Source: Streptomyces kanamyceticus
GTDB lineage: Bacteria > Actinomycetota > Actinomycetes > Streptomycetales > Streptomycetaceae
Direction of reading: 5' to 3'
Length of the DNA: 64,000 nucleotides
Assembly: GCF_008704495.1 (NCBI RefSeq)
Contig: NZ_CP023699.1
Location: 2,728,001-2,792,000 of the forward strand
Within the stretch, counting starts at the first letter, position 1, and every line of letters begins with the position of its first letter. The notes beneath the pieces are model-generated. The model did no database searches, was not told where the DNA came from, and worked only from the letters and a program-made list of their open reading frames with translations. A program made the translations under genes and the position numbers. Positions 1 to 9,500 of the stretch are shown here, in pieces.

Positions 1-455
1 ACCACCTCGTCGGGCACCGTCTCGCGCTGTCGTACGCCGGTGATGGACTCCACGACGTCGCCGAGGGACTCCAGGTGCTGGATGTTCACGGTGGAGACGA
101 CGTCGATGCCCGCCTGGAGGAGCTCCTCCACGTCCTGCCAGCGCTTGGCGTTGCGCGATCCGGGGACGTTGGTGTGGGCGAGCTCGTCGACCAGGGCGAC
201 GGCGGGGGCGCGCTCCAGGACCGCGTCCACGTCCATCTCGGTGAACGCCGTGCCCCGGTACTCCAGGTCCTTGCGGGTCACCTGCTCCAGGCCGTGCAGC
301 ATCACCTCGGTGCGCGGCCTGTCGTGGTGCTCCACGAACGCGACCACGCAGTCGGTGCCGCGCTCGACACGGCGATGTGCCTCGGAGAGCATCGCGTACG
401 TCTTGCCGACGCCCGGTGCCGCACCGAGGTATATCCGAAGCTTGCCGCGTGCCAT
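1..455 (-). CDS. kdpD: Sensor histidine kinase KdpD, N-terminal part (cut by window edge)
   Basis: Only the first about 151 residues are present; the gene continues below position 1. The protein starts MARGKLRIYLGAAPGTGKT, which carries the KdpD-specific Walker A (GAAPGTGKT), followed by VALVDELAHTNVPGSRN, the Walker B-like stretch of the same domain. In the family this cytoplasmic KdpD domain precedes a Usp domain, four membrane helices and the kinase core, and the protein controls the high-affinity potassium pump KdpFABC with KdpE. The start ATG at 453-455 gives the canonical N-terminus. Truncation is due to the window edge, not a lesion. No kdp structural gene lies within the window. Confidence 0.93.
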   Translation of the reverse strand, partial: MARGKLRIYLGAAPGVGKTYAMLSEAHRRVERGTDCVVAFVEHHDRPRTEVMLHGLEQVTRKDLEYRGTAFTEMDVDAVLERAPAVALVDELAHTNVPGSRNAKRWQDVEELLQAGIDVVSTVNIQHLESLGDVVESITGVRQRETVPDEV

Positions 456-603
456 GGCCCCATTGTCTTCCCGAAACTGCTGTGTACGCAGCGTCGACCT
501 TACGGCCACCAATTCCGGCATTACGGACGAGGGGGTACGGGGGCGCGCTCCTTGACATAACCCTGATGCGGGCGGGATGTGGACCTTGTGCGCGCTGTGC
601 CTG

Positions 604-1317
604 CTACGCGTGCAGGGCGGGGGCGGCTCCGTGCTCGACGATCTCGCCGTCGCCCAGTTCGAGCACCCGGTCGGCGAGGCCGAGCAGCGTCGCGTCGTGG
701 GTGGCGACCAGTGCGGTGACGCCCTCGCTGCGCACGACCGCGCGGAGCAGCTCCATCACCGCGAGCCCCGTCTCCGCGTCGAGCTGCCCGGTGGGCTCGT
801 CCGCGATCAGCAGCGCGGGCTTGTTCGCGAGGGCGCGGGCGATGGCAACCCGCTGCTGCTGCCCTCCGGAGAGCTCGCCCGGGCGCTGCTCGGCGTGGTC
901 CGCGAGACCGACGAGGGCGAGGAGCAGGGCGACCCGCTCCTCCCGCTCGCGCGGGTCCGTCCTGCACAGCCGCAGGGGTACGCCGACGTTCTCGGCGGCA
1001 CTGAGGATGGGGATGAGGCCGAAGGACTGGAAGATGAAGCCGACCCGGTCCCTGCGCAGCTCCAGGAGGCCGCTCTCGCCGAGGCTCCCGAGCTCCAGGC
1101 CGTCGACGGTGATCCGGCCCGCGTCGGGGGCGTCGAGCCCGCCGACGAGGTTGAGCAGTGTGGTCTTGCCGGATCCCGAGCGCCCCTTGAGGGCGACGAG
1201 CTCACCGCGCGGCACGCTGAAGGAGACCCCGCGCAACGCGTGCACGGCGGAGGCCCCGCTGCCGTACGTCCGGTGGAGATCCTCCACGACGACCATGTCC
1301 CCGGCGCCCACGACCAC
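604..1317 (-). CDS. ABC transporter ATP-binding protein (MacB/LolD type)
   Basis: This is a cytoplasmic ATPase subunit of about 237 residues. The Walker A GRSGSGKTT, Q-loop region VGFIFQSFGLIPILSA, signature LSGGQQQR, Walker B ALLIADEPT and H-loop ATHD are all intact. The DEPTGQLD form and the IFQSFGLIP stretch are typical of the LolD/MacB branch that works with FtsX-type permeases. I chose the GTG at 1317 because GGGGAG sits six bases upstream; an ATG at 1296 and an upstream GTG at 1374 are alternatives. It has no permease of its own here. The nearest FtsX permeases (3669-9871) already have a dedicated ATPase, so this one may be a second ATPase for the same system or an orphan. Confidence 0.9.
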   Translation of the reverse strand: MVVGAGDMVVVEDLHRTYGSGASAVHALRGVSFSVPRGELVALKGRSGSGKTTLLNLVGGLDAPDAGRITVDGLELGSLGESGLLELRRDRVGFIFQSFGLIPILSAAENVGVPLRLCRTDPREREERVALLLALVGLADHAEQRPGELSGGQQQRVAIARALANKPALLIADEPTGQLDAETGLAVMELLRAVVRSEGVTALVATHDATLLGLADRVLELGDGEIVEHGAAPALHA

Positions 1318-1401
1318 TGCACACTCCCCTGGTACGCCCCTGGGTCCGCAGGGGCCGGGCGCCAGTATTGTCACCCGATGCCCGGCCCGACAAGGGCTGG
1401 A

Positions 1402-2625
1402 TCAGCGCGGATTGTCCGCGTGGGTCAGGGTTTCCCAGGCCACGAAGAGGTTGTTGGAGCCCGCCGGGCGGTTGCGTTCGGTGAGCTTCTGGGTATTGCC
1501 CATGGGGTGGCCGAGGCGTCCGGCGAGTGCGTTGTAGCCGATCTCGGTGACCGGTCCGAGGCCCCGCTTGATCGTGCCCTCGCAGAGCGAGGCGGGCGGC
1601 GCCTCGCCCAGTTCGTACTTGGCTTGGAAGCCGAGGCCCTGGCGCAGCCGTTCGCCGACGTCCGTGCCGTAGAGGTCCTGGCCCTGGATGCGGCTGGTCT
1701 CGGCGATGTGCGAGATCGCGGAGAGGCCGTATCCGGTGTGGGTGAAGTCGCGGCAGGTCTCCTGGGTGAGCCCGGTGGTGAACGTCCCCTGGCCCTGCCA
1801 GTACTTGACGATCTTCTCGCGGGTGTCGAGGTTCTGCTTGGGCACGGTCTTCGGCAGCGGCCCGTCGGAGGCGAGATAGACGTAGGCGGCCGTGCGCGTG
1901 CGGAAGGTGGCCATCGCCTTGTCGTAGGACGCCTTGTCCTCCAGGAAGACGGAGATGCCGACGGCGGCCTCCATCATCGACAGCTCCCAGTTGCCGTTGG
2001 ACTTCGAGCCGTTGATGACCTCGGGCAGATAGACCGTGCGCAACATGGTCGCGAAGCGGCCCGAGTTCGCCCAGGATCCGGTGTACGTGTGCTTGATGAT
2101 CTCGGCGGCGCGCGGCCAGCTGGAGCCCGCCCAGCCGGTCTGCAGCGGGGCGTTGCTGTTGGTGTGGTCCTTGATCGTGCCCGACCAGGCGTCCATCAGC
2201 TCGATGGACTTCTTCGCGTAGCGCTCGTCACGCGTGAGGTACCAGGCGAGGGCGGTGGTGTACGCCGCGATGGCGTCCTCGCGCTCGTCGGTGCAGCCGT
2301 GGTTGGGGTCGGAGTAGGAGCCGCACTCGACGACCGCGCGGGGCTTGGGGGCGCGGGAGAGGGAGGCGTACTTGCTGCCCATCATCTGGTCGTAGGCGGA
2401 CTTCCAGGGCTGGGCGCCCGCGGTGACCTTCTCACGGGCGAGGTCGAGCTGGCCGCGGGAGACGGTGACTCCGGGGTGGGCGAAGTCTGTCGGGGCCGCG
2501 TCGGCCTTCCCGGCTCCCGGCCAGGCGAGGAGTCCGGCGACGAGGGCCGCCGCCGTGGAGGCGACGGCCGCACCTGTGGAGAGGCGTGTGCCGCGGCGAC
2601 GATGGCGTGCGGGGGCATCCGGCAT
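1402..2625 (-). CDS. Secreted alginate-lyase-fold polysaccharide lyase
   Basis: The 407-residue protein begins with an Arg-rich n-region, a hydrophobic stretch (AAVASTAAALVAGLLAW) and an Ala-rich cleavage zone (KADAAPTDF), so it is probably exported. The mature part resembles the alginate lyase family (Pfam Alginate_lyase, (alpha/alpha) toroid): FAHPGVTVSRGQLDLAREKV at the start, WPRAAEIIKHTY, a central SNGNWELSMMEAAVGISVF helix where the family keeps catalytic Asn/His residues, and HTGYGLSAISHIAETSRIQG. The exact substrate cannot be read from sequence; alginate, glucuronan and other polyuronates are used by related lyases. It is flanked by ABC transporter genes on the same strand. The transcription link is uncertain because about 100 bases separate it from each neighbour. 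Confidence 0.75.
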   Translation of the reverse strand: MPDAPARHRRRGTRLSTGAAVASTAAALVAGLLAWPGAGKADAAPTDFAHPGVTVSRGQLDLAREKVTAGAQPWKSAYDQMMGSKYASLSRAPKPRAVVECGSYSDPNHGCTDEREDAIAAYTTALAWYLTRDERYAKKSIELMDAWSGTIKDHTNSNAPLQTGWAGSSWPRAAEIIKHTYTGSWANSGRFATMLRTVYLPEVINGSKSNGNWELSMMEAAVGISVFLEDKASYDKAMATFRTRTAAYVYLASDGPLPKTVPKQNLDTREKIVKYWQGQGTFTTGLTQETCRDFTHTGYGLSAISHIAETSRIQGQDLYGTDVGERLRQGLGFQAKYELGEAPPASLCEGTIKRGLGPVTEIGYNALAGRLGHPMGNTQKLTERNRPAGSNNLFVAWETLTHADNPR

Positions 2626-2728
2626 GGGGGGACCATCCGTTCTCGTATGTGAACTTCAAGTGCCTTTCTGAACGCGCGCGTTGGCCCGTGACCATAGGTA
2701 CGGACCAGGCTTCCGTCAAGGCGTGAAG

Positions 2729-3676
2729 TTAAAGCCCTTGCTCAGCGTCTCCGGGCGTATCGGGCCATACGCCCACGTGGTCCGGCTCCGCCGTGAGCCG
2801 CACGCGCCCCCTCAGCCCGTACCGCTCCACGTACTCCGTCGGCAGCTGAAGCCGCCCCACCCGGTCCAGAACCGTGAACTCCGCGCCCTCGCCGCCCTGT
2901 TCGCGGAGGGTCTCCGCGGACGTACGGCCGTCACGGATGCGTACGGTGCGGCGCACCTGGTCCGAGACGAGCGGGTCGTGGGTGACGACGAGGACGGTCG
3001 CGCCGAGCTCCTCGTTGGCGCGGCGAAGGGCCGCGAAGACGTCGGCGCCGCTCGCCGTGTCCAGCTCGCCGGTGGGCTCGTCGGCGAGCAGCACGCGCGG
3101 CGAGTTGGCGGTGGCCACCGCGACGGCGACGCGCTGCTGTTCGCCGCCGGAGAGCTCGGCGGGGCGCCGGTCGCGGCAGTACGCGACACCGAGTACGCCG
3201 AGGAGTTCGGCGGCCCGCTCCAGGCGCGAACGGCGCGGCACGCGCGCGTACTTCATCGGCAGCGCCACGTTCTCCAGGGCGGTCAGATAGGGCAGCAGGT
3301 TGCGTCCGGTCTGCTGCCAGACGAAGCCGACGGTGCGCCTGCGGTAGCCGAGGCGCTCCCTGCGGCCCATCGCGAGCAGGTCGTGGCCCGCCACCTTCGC
3401 GCGGCCCGCCGTGGGCAGGTCGAGGCCCGAGAGGATCGAGAGGAGCGTGGACTTGCCGGACCCCGACGCCCCCACCAGGGCCACGCACTCGCCGTCACCG
3501 ACGACGAGGTCGAGGCCCTGGAGCGCCTGCACCTCGACCTCGTCGGTGCGGTAGACGCGGACGAGGTTGTCGCAGACGACGAGGCCCTCGTCGGCCACGG
3601 GCCGGGCGGCGGCGCGGGCCCGCACCTCAAGACCAGCCAGTTCGGACATCTCCGTCATGTCCTCCATATCAGTCAT
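2729..3676 (-). CDS. ABC transporter ATP-binding protein paired with FtsX-type permeases
   Basis: This 315-residue ATPase has Walker A GASGSGKST, Q-loop region VGFVWQQTGRNLLPYLTA, signature LSGGEQQR, Walker B VLLADEPTGELD and H-loop VTHD. After the nucleotide-binding domain a roughly 65-residue tail (from about RDGRTSAETLREQG) continues to the end, longer than in LolD. The start ATG at 3676 lies inside the 3' end of the upstream permease gene (overlap ATGACTGA), which implies translational coupling and a shared operon with the two permeases at 3669-9871. The family exports or extracts hydrophobic molecules or peptides; no substrate can be inferred. A longer upstream reading frame exists but would overlap the permease deeply. 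Confidence 0.93.
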   Translation of the reverse strand: MTDMEDMTEMSELAGLEVRARAAARPVADEGLVVCDNLVRVYRTDEVEVQALQGLDLVVGDGECVALVGASGSGKSTLLSILSGLDLPTAGRAKVAGHDLLAMGRRERLGYRRRTVGFVWQQTGRNLLPYLTALENVALPMKYARVPRRSRLERAAELLGVLGVAYCRDRRPAELSGGEQQRVAVAVATANSPRVLLADEPTGELDTASGADVFAALRRANEELGATVLVVTHDPLVSDQVRRTVRIRDGRTSAETLREQGGEGAEFTVLDRVGRLQLPTEYVERYGLRGRVRLTAEPDHVGVWPDTPGDAEQGL

Positions 3677-6515
3677 CCGACCTCCCGAGTCGCAGGACGG
3701 CGCCGAGCCCCCGGCGCCGTCCGAGCCAGGTCTCCACACCCACCGCGGCGGCGACCAGGACGCACAGTCCCGCGCCGAGGGCCGCGGTGAACAGCACATC
3801 GGTGTGCGAGGCGGGCGCGGCGGGGCCGCCGGTGAACTCCCGCAGGTCCAGGGCGGGGCCGAGCAGCGCGGGCAGCGTCAGGCCGAGCACGACGCCGCCC
3901 GCGACGGCCGCGAGCACCAGGGGCAGCAGTTGCAGCAGGTGCAGGGCGGAGGTGGCGCGGCCGCCGAGGCCCAGGGTGCGCAGCCGGGCCGTGGTGCGGC
4001 CGCGCGCGGGGGCGGAGAGCAGGAGTTCGAGGACGAGGGCGAGCAGCGCGAGCAGCACGGTGAGGGCGGCGCAGGCGGTGTGCGCGGTGGTCATGGCCGC
4101 GATCAGCCCGTCGTCCGCGGCCTCCGCCTGCTCCTCGGCGCGGATGCGGAGCTCGCCGGTGACGGCGCCGGGGGCGGCGCGCGGCACGAGGGAGCGCAGC
4201 TCGTCGGTGTCGAGCCCCGACCCGTACAGCAGGAGCGCGTACGCCTCGAAGTCGGCGGCGGCGAAGCGGGTCAGGTCCCGGTTGTCGGCGAGCAGCAGGT
4301 GCTCCCTGTCCTCGGCGGCACGCCGCACGGGCCCGAGCGCGGGATCCCGCACCACGTCATCGGGCAGCGCCCCCACGACCCGCATCCGCACGCCCTTCCC
4401 GTGCCAGGCGAAGCTCAAGACCTCCCCGACCCGCGCGGCATCGGCCAGCACGGGAATCTCCCCCGCAGCGGCGGGGGATCCGGCCCGCACACGGAATGCG
4501 GCCCGCAGGCGGATATCAGCCCGTCCGGCGATTGAGGACGAACTCGGCGAAGCCGGTGACGACACCAGCCCCGCCCCCGACTCACCGATCCCCGCCTCCC
4601 CCAACGCCCGCCCCGCCGCCGAACTCCCCCGCGCGGCGCGCAGCTTGGTGCCGTCCACGCCGATCAAGTTGGCGATTCCGTAGCGGCCGCCGTCCGTGGC
4701 GCTGATCGGGTCGACCCGGAGCTGTCGTACCGTCACCGTGTTCCGTACGCCACGCGCGCGTGCCAGGCGGTCGGCCGTTTCCGGGTCGCGTCCCGCGCCG
4801 ACGTACGACGCGTCGGCGCCCACCTCCCACGCCACCGCGTCCCTGCGGCCTTCCGCCAGCGTCCCCGAAACGAGCCCGCCGAAGACCGCACCGGCGAGCG
4901 TCACCACGAGGACGAGCAGGGCCAGGCCCCGCGCGGGCGCCTCCTTGGCGGCCCGGGACAGGGCGATGAGGGGCACGGCGCCGCGCCATCTGGCCGACCA
5001 TCGCGCCACAAGGCGCACCGGCAGCGGGTAGCAGCGCACCAGTACGGTGACGGTGGCGAGTCCGAGCAGCGCGGGCACGGCGGCGAGCAGCGGATCGGGC
5101 CCCGCGACCCCCTCCGTACCGCGCGCCCGCAGCGCGAACACGCCGCCCGCCGCCAGCACGAGCACCATGACCTCGACGACGATCCTGCGCCCCGCCCCCA
5201 CAGGACCCCGGTCCCTGAGCACGGCCCCGTCCCGCAGCGCGCCCCACGTCAGGACGGGCGCGGGCAGCCAGCACAGCACCGCGACAGCGAGCCCGGCGCC
5301 GTACGCGGGCGCGTCCCCCAGCACCGCCCCCGCGACCGCGCAGCCGCCCGCGAAGCCGAGCGGCACGACGGGCGAGATCCGCGCCGCGCACTCCAGGGCG
5401 AGCCCCGCGGCCGACGCGCCCCGCGCCCGCCGCAGCCGGTCGCTGTCCGCCCTGCGGCGTACGGAGAGGAGCGCGGTGACGACCACGGCGGCCGCCCCGA
5501 CCACGATCAGCGAGGCCGTCGCGAACGAGATCACCACGGCACCCTCCCGCCACTGCCGCCCGAACTCCTCGAAGGCGTCGGGCAGTTCGGTGGCGGTGTC
5601 CAGCTCGGTCGCCGGATGCGTGCCGATCACGCAGTACTTGCCGCCGAACCCTCCGGAGGCGCAGGAGGCCTGTCGTACGGCGGGCCCGTACTGAACCATC
5701 AGCCGCTGGAAGTCACGCTCCCCGCGCTCCCCCACGAAGCGCCCCGCCGCCCGCCCGCCGATGACGAGCCGCATGTTCCACGCCACCGTGAGCTCGGCGT
5801 CCGCCTGGCTCTGCAGCACCTCGACGCCGCGCGCCGCGACGAGCGCGGCGAACTCGCCCTCGCCCGGACGCACCAGCGACGGCACCTCGCTCCACAGCCG
5901 CGCCCCGCCCCCGGCCCGGAAGACCCCGACGACGACCCCCGCGGCGTCCACGTTCCGCAACGCCCCGGGCCCCAGCGGGATCCGCTGGCCGACCCGCAGC
6001 CCCAGCGCCTCGCGCGTCCGCGCCGACACCGCGAGCTCCACCACCGCGCCGCCACGCGCCCGTGGCGCCCGCCCCTCGACGTACGCCCCCCGCTTCGGCG
6101 CATCGGACGCGTACACCGCGGACATCCGGTTCCAACGGCCCAACGAGACGCCCAAGCCGGGCAGTTGGATCCGGGTCGAGTCGTGCACGATGCGGCCGCC
6201 GAGGCCGCTCGGCGACGCGTTCTCGACGGCGCTCGCATACGCCGCGAGATCGGCCCCGAAGTCGCTCTCCTCCCCGGCCCGCGCCTCCTCCGGGTCGAAC
6301 CGCGCGCTGTGCACCACCCCGGGCACGCCCCGCTGCGCCTGTTCGAGCCGCGAGGCCAGCGCCTCGCCCGCGAGCCGCTCCCACGCCCCGGGCCCGCCGA
6401 CGACCACGGCCACGAGCACGACGACCAGCGCGACGAGACAGCCGAGCAGCGGCCCCTCCCGCCGCCAGGCACCCTTCCGCCACCGCAGCCCCCCGAGCCG
6501 CACGACACCCCTCAC
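3669..6515 (-). CDS. Large FtsX-type ABC transporter permease
   Basis: This protein of about 948 residues begins with a GTG that overlaps the stop of the upstream permease as GTGA. It has an N-terminal membrane helix (CLVALVVVLVAVVVGG), a large extracytoplasmic region, then a block of helices near residues 310-480 and a C-terminal FtsX block (ALTVLLALLALVLELLL, LLQLLPLVLAAVAGGVVLGL). Two FtsX-like units in one chain is the usual layout for these oversized actinobacterial permeases. It likely pairs with the 1119-residue permease just upstream and the ATPase downstream. An oddity is an internal Ser-rich stretch (SPASPSSSSIAGRADIR) produced by an interspersed DNA repeat around 4505-4560, described separately. 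Confidence 0.88.
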   Translation of the reverse strand: MRGVVRLGGLRWRKGAWRREGPLLGCLVALVVVLVAVVVGGPGAWERLAGEALASRLEQAQRGVPGVVHSARFDPEEARAGEESDFGADLAAYASAVENASPSGLGGRIVHDSTRIQLPGLGVSLGRWNRMSAVYASDAPKRGAYVEGRAPRARGGAVVELAVSARTREALGLRVGQRIPLGPGALRNVDAAGVVVGVFRAGGGARLWSEVPSLVRPGEGEFAALVAARGVEVLQSQADAELTVAWNMRLVIGGRAAGRFVGERGERDFQRLMVQYGPAVRQASCASGGFGGKYCVIGTHPATELDTATELPDAFEEFGRQWREGAVVISFATASLIVVGAAAVVVTALLSVRRRADSDRLRRARGASAAGLALECAARISPVVPLGFAGGCAVAGAVLGDAPAYGAGLAVAVLCWLPAPVLTWGALRDGAVLRDRGPVGAGRRIVVEVMVLVLAAGGVFALRARGTEGVAGPDPLLAAVPALLGLATVTVLVRCYPLPVRLVARWSARWRGAVPLIALSRAAKEAPARGLALLVLVVTLAGAVFGGLVSGTLAEGRRDAVAWEVGADASYVGAGRDPETADRLARARGVRNTVTVRQLRVDPISATDGGRYGIANLIGVDGTKLRAARGSSAAGRALGEAGIGESGAGLVSSPASPSSSSIAGRADIRLRAAFRVRAGSPAAAGEIPVLADAARVGEVLSFAWHGKGVRMRVVGALPDDVVRDPALGPVRRAAEDREHLLLADNRDLTRFAAADFEAYALLLYGSGLDTDELRSLVPRAAPGAVTGELRIRAEEQAEAADDGLIAAMTTAHTACAALTVLLALLALVLELLLSAPARGRTTARLRTLGLGGRATSALHLLQLLPLVLAAVAGGVVLGLTLPALLGPALDLREFTGGPAAPASHTDVLFTAALGAGLCVLVAAAVGVETWLGRRRGLGAVLRLGRSDD
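4505..4560. repeat. Interspersed GC-rich repeat inside the permease coding sequence
   Basis: The plus strand reads ATCAGCCCGTCCGGCGATTG followed by AGGACGA, a sequence I recognise as a very common dispersed repeat in Streptomyces genomes, normally intergenic. Here it lies within the permease reading frame and is translated without breaking it, giving SSSSIAGRADIR. The exact borders are uncertain because the flanks are also GC-rich. The family identity is from memory; copy number in this genome is unknown. Confidence 0.6.
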
Positions 6516-9500
6516 ACGTCCTCCCCGGCCCGCAGGACCCGCGCCAGATCCACCCGCCCCAGGAACCGCGCCGCCACGCTCACCACCGCGCAGATCACCA
6601 GCGCGGTGGCGCCCGCCGTCAGCGTCACCCGCACCCACGGCACCGAGGTGAGGAGCCCGGGGAAGACGGGCGCCCCCGAGGCGTCCACCGTCACCACCGG
6701 CATGATCAGCACGGCGAGCCCGGCCCCGAGCAGCGTGCCGAGCACCGCGGCCGCTCCGGCGAGCCCCAGCTGTTCCGTCCACAGATACGCGGCGAGCTGC
6801 CCCTTCCGTACGCCCAGGGCCCGCAGCAGCGCGAACTCACGCGCCCTGGCCCGCGCGGAGAGCACCGTGTGCAGGGTGAACGCGATCACCGCGAAGGCGG
6901 GCGCGAGCAGCAGGCAGAGCGTGAGCGCCCCGCGCGCCCCGCGCCGCAGCGGATCCGCCGCCAACTCCGCCCGCGCATGCGCCACATCGACGGCCCTGCC
7001 GAGCCCGGGCCGCTCGCGCACCGCCGCCGTCGCGGGCCCGGTCTCCGTCCCCTTCACCCCCACCCACCAGGCGCTCTCCGCCCCCGTCAGCGACCCGCTC
7101 AGCGCCCACTGGGCCGCCATGGCACGGGAGTCGGCGAACAGCCGGGCCCGGTCCCTCGGCTCCCCGGGCACGGCCGCGATCCGCCCGACGATCCTGACCC
7201 GGGCGCTGCCGCCCACGCCGCGCCGCACGGTGACCGTGTCCCCGACGCGCACCGCACCGGAGTCCAGCAGCGCGTCGGCGGCGAGCGCGGGCGCGGGCGC
7301 GGCCTTGGCGGGCCGCGTCCCGGTCCCGTCGGTGCCGAGCCGCACCGCCCAGGTCGGGTACCGGAGATCCCCGTCGGGCCCGCGCAGCACGGCGTCGAGC
7401 AGTTTCCCGGCGCCCGGCCGGTCCCGGCACAGCACGGGCCCCGGCGCCTCCCCCGAGCCCCGCCGCTCCCGCTCGGCCCCCGGGCATCCGGCGACGTACC
7501 GGTCGGGCGCGTCCTGCCGCAGGTCACGCCACCCGGCCGGCCGCGCGAGCCCCGGCACCTGATCGACGGTGAGCCGGTAGGTCCGCCGGTGCCGCTCGCC
7601 CACCATGCTCAGCTCCAGCTGCACGATGCGTACGTCGCCGCGCACCGGCACCTTCAGCGGTACGGTCCGCGCGCCGCCCTCCTCGATCAGCACGGCGGAC
7701 GAACGCGTCAGCCCGTCCCCGTCCTCGAAGAAGACGGTGAGCCGCACCGGCCGGGGCTGCCCGCTCCCGCCCGCGGACATCCGCACGCGCAGCGGCAGTT
7801 CGCGCTCGGCCCCTCCACCGGCCCCCGCCACCGCGATCCCGTGCGCGGGCACCCCCGCGCCGAGCGGTGCCACGAGGTCGCGCACCGGCCGGTCCGCGAG
7901 GTCGCCGCGCAGCGAAGGCAGCGGCCCGCGCGCGGTGTTGACGGCCGTGACGGTCACGGCTTCCTGGCCGATGTACGCGTCCGACGTGACCACGGGCGTC
8001 ACGGCCTCGGCCCCCGGCAGCGCCTCGTACGCGGCGCGCCGCTGCTGCGGCGGCGTCCCGTCCCCCGGCTCGATCCGCACATCGGCGCCCACCTGGAACG
8101 CCGCCTGGTCCCGGTCGCCCCGGTCCAGGATCGCCAGGGCCGTACTGCTGAGCGCGGCGACGGCGAGGGCCAGCGTCACGACCAGGGCGGGCCCGGCGTG
8201 CCGCGCCGCCCTGCGGCCCAACTGCCAGCCGCCGAGCGGCAGGACGAACCCCCTGCCGCGCCGCGCGAGCGGGTCCACGAGCCGGGCGGCCAGCGGCAGG
8301 CAGCGCAGCGCGAGCAGCGCGGCGGCCACCGTCATCGCCACGGGTGCCAGGACGAGGACGGGATCGACGCCGTCGCCACCGGTCACCGGCGACCGGTACT
8401 GCCGCAGCTGCAGCCAGCCGAGGACGGCGACCGCGCCGAGCGCCAGATCCGCGCCGAACCGCTGCGCACCCGCGAACCGCGCGACCCGCAGCCGCAGCTT
8501 CGCCACCGCCCGCCGCTCCCGCACGGCCAGCACCGTGGGAACCAGCACGGCCACGCCGTGCACCACGACGGCGATCAGCGCGGCCGTCCACCCCACGCCG
8601 GTCGCCGCGGACGCGGGCACGTCGCCGCTCAGCAGCCCCGCCCCGTGCAGCCCCCGCAGCAGCGGCCCGGCGAGGAACGGCGCGGCACACCCCGCGGGCA
8701 CCGCGACGCAGGCCCACTGCGCGGCCGTCGCGAGCGCGAGCCTTCGCGTACCGGCCCCCCGCGCGGCCAGCAGGGCGAGCTCGGGCCTCCGGTGCTCGGC
8801 GAGCTGCCGCGCGGTCAGCACCAGAGCGGCGCAGGCGAGCGCGCCGAGCAACGCGCCGGGCACGTACAGCCCCGCGCGCGCCACGGCGATGGGCGCCCCC
8901 AGCCGCCCGAGCGCCCGCCGCAGCCCTCCGGACACGGTCACTTCAGGCGGCCCCCCGGCCGCGACCCGCTCCCGACAGCAGTCACCCCCGGTGGAGACCG
9001 AGGCAGAGACGAGCCCACTGACCCCCACCCCGGGACGGCGAGTACGCGCATCCGCCCGCGCCCCCGACCCACGAACGCCCTCGGCGCCCACGTGAACCCC
9101 CACCGCACCACGCCCGAACCGCTGAGCCCGCTCCCGCAGCGCCCCGATGTCCCCGAGCCGCACCCCCCGCGCGTCCGGCACCCCGAGCCACAGAGCCACC
9201 GAGTCCGCGCCGAGCCCCGCCTCCCGGGCGAAGGCCTCCCGCGACACGAGGACGACCGTGTCAGGCAGCCCCGACGTACTGCTCAGCGACGCCCACACGG
9301 CAGGCGCGCGCCCCCGCGTCGCGTACAGCCCGACCACATCGAGCCGCACGAGCCGGTCGCCCGCACCGCGTACGGAGAACCGCCCCCCGGGCCGCACACC
9401 GAGCTCGGCGGCAAGCGCCTCGGGCAGCACGGCCTCGCCGCGCCCGGCCCCCGCCCTCGGCCACCGCCCCGCCGTCAGTACGGCATGCCGCCCCGCGCCC

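Noticed and set aside
1..455. kdpD as a truncated pseudogene
   Set aside because: The gene runs off the window edge with an intact N-terminus; there is no sign of a lesion.
551..580. TTGACA-like promoter on the plus strand between kdpD and the ABC ATPase gene
   Set aside because: No plus-strand gene follows it; both neighbours are on the minus strand.
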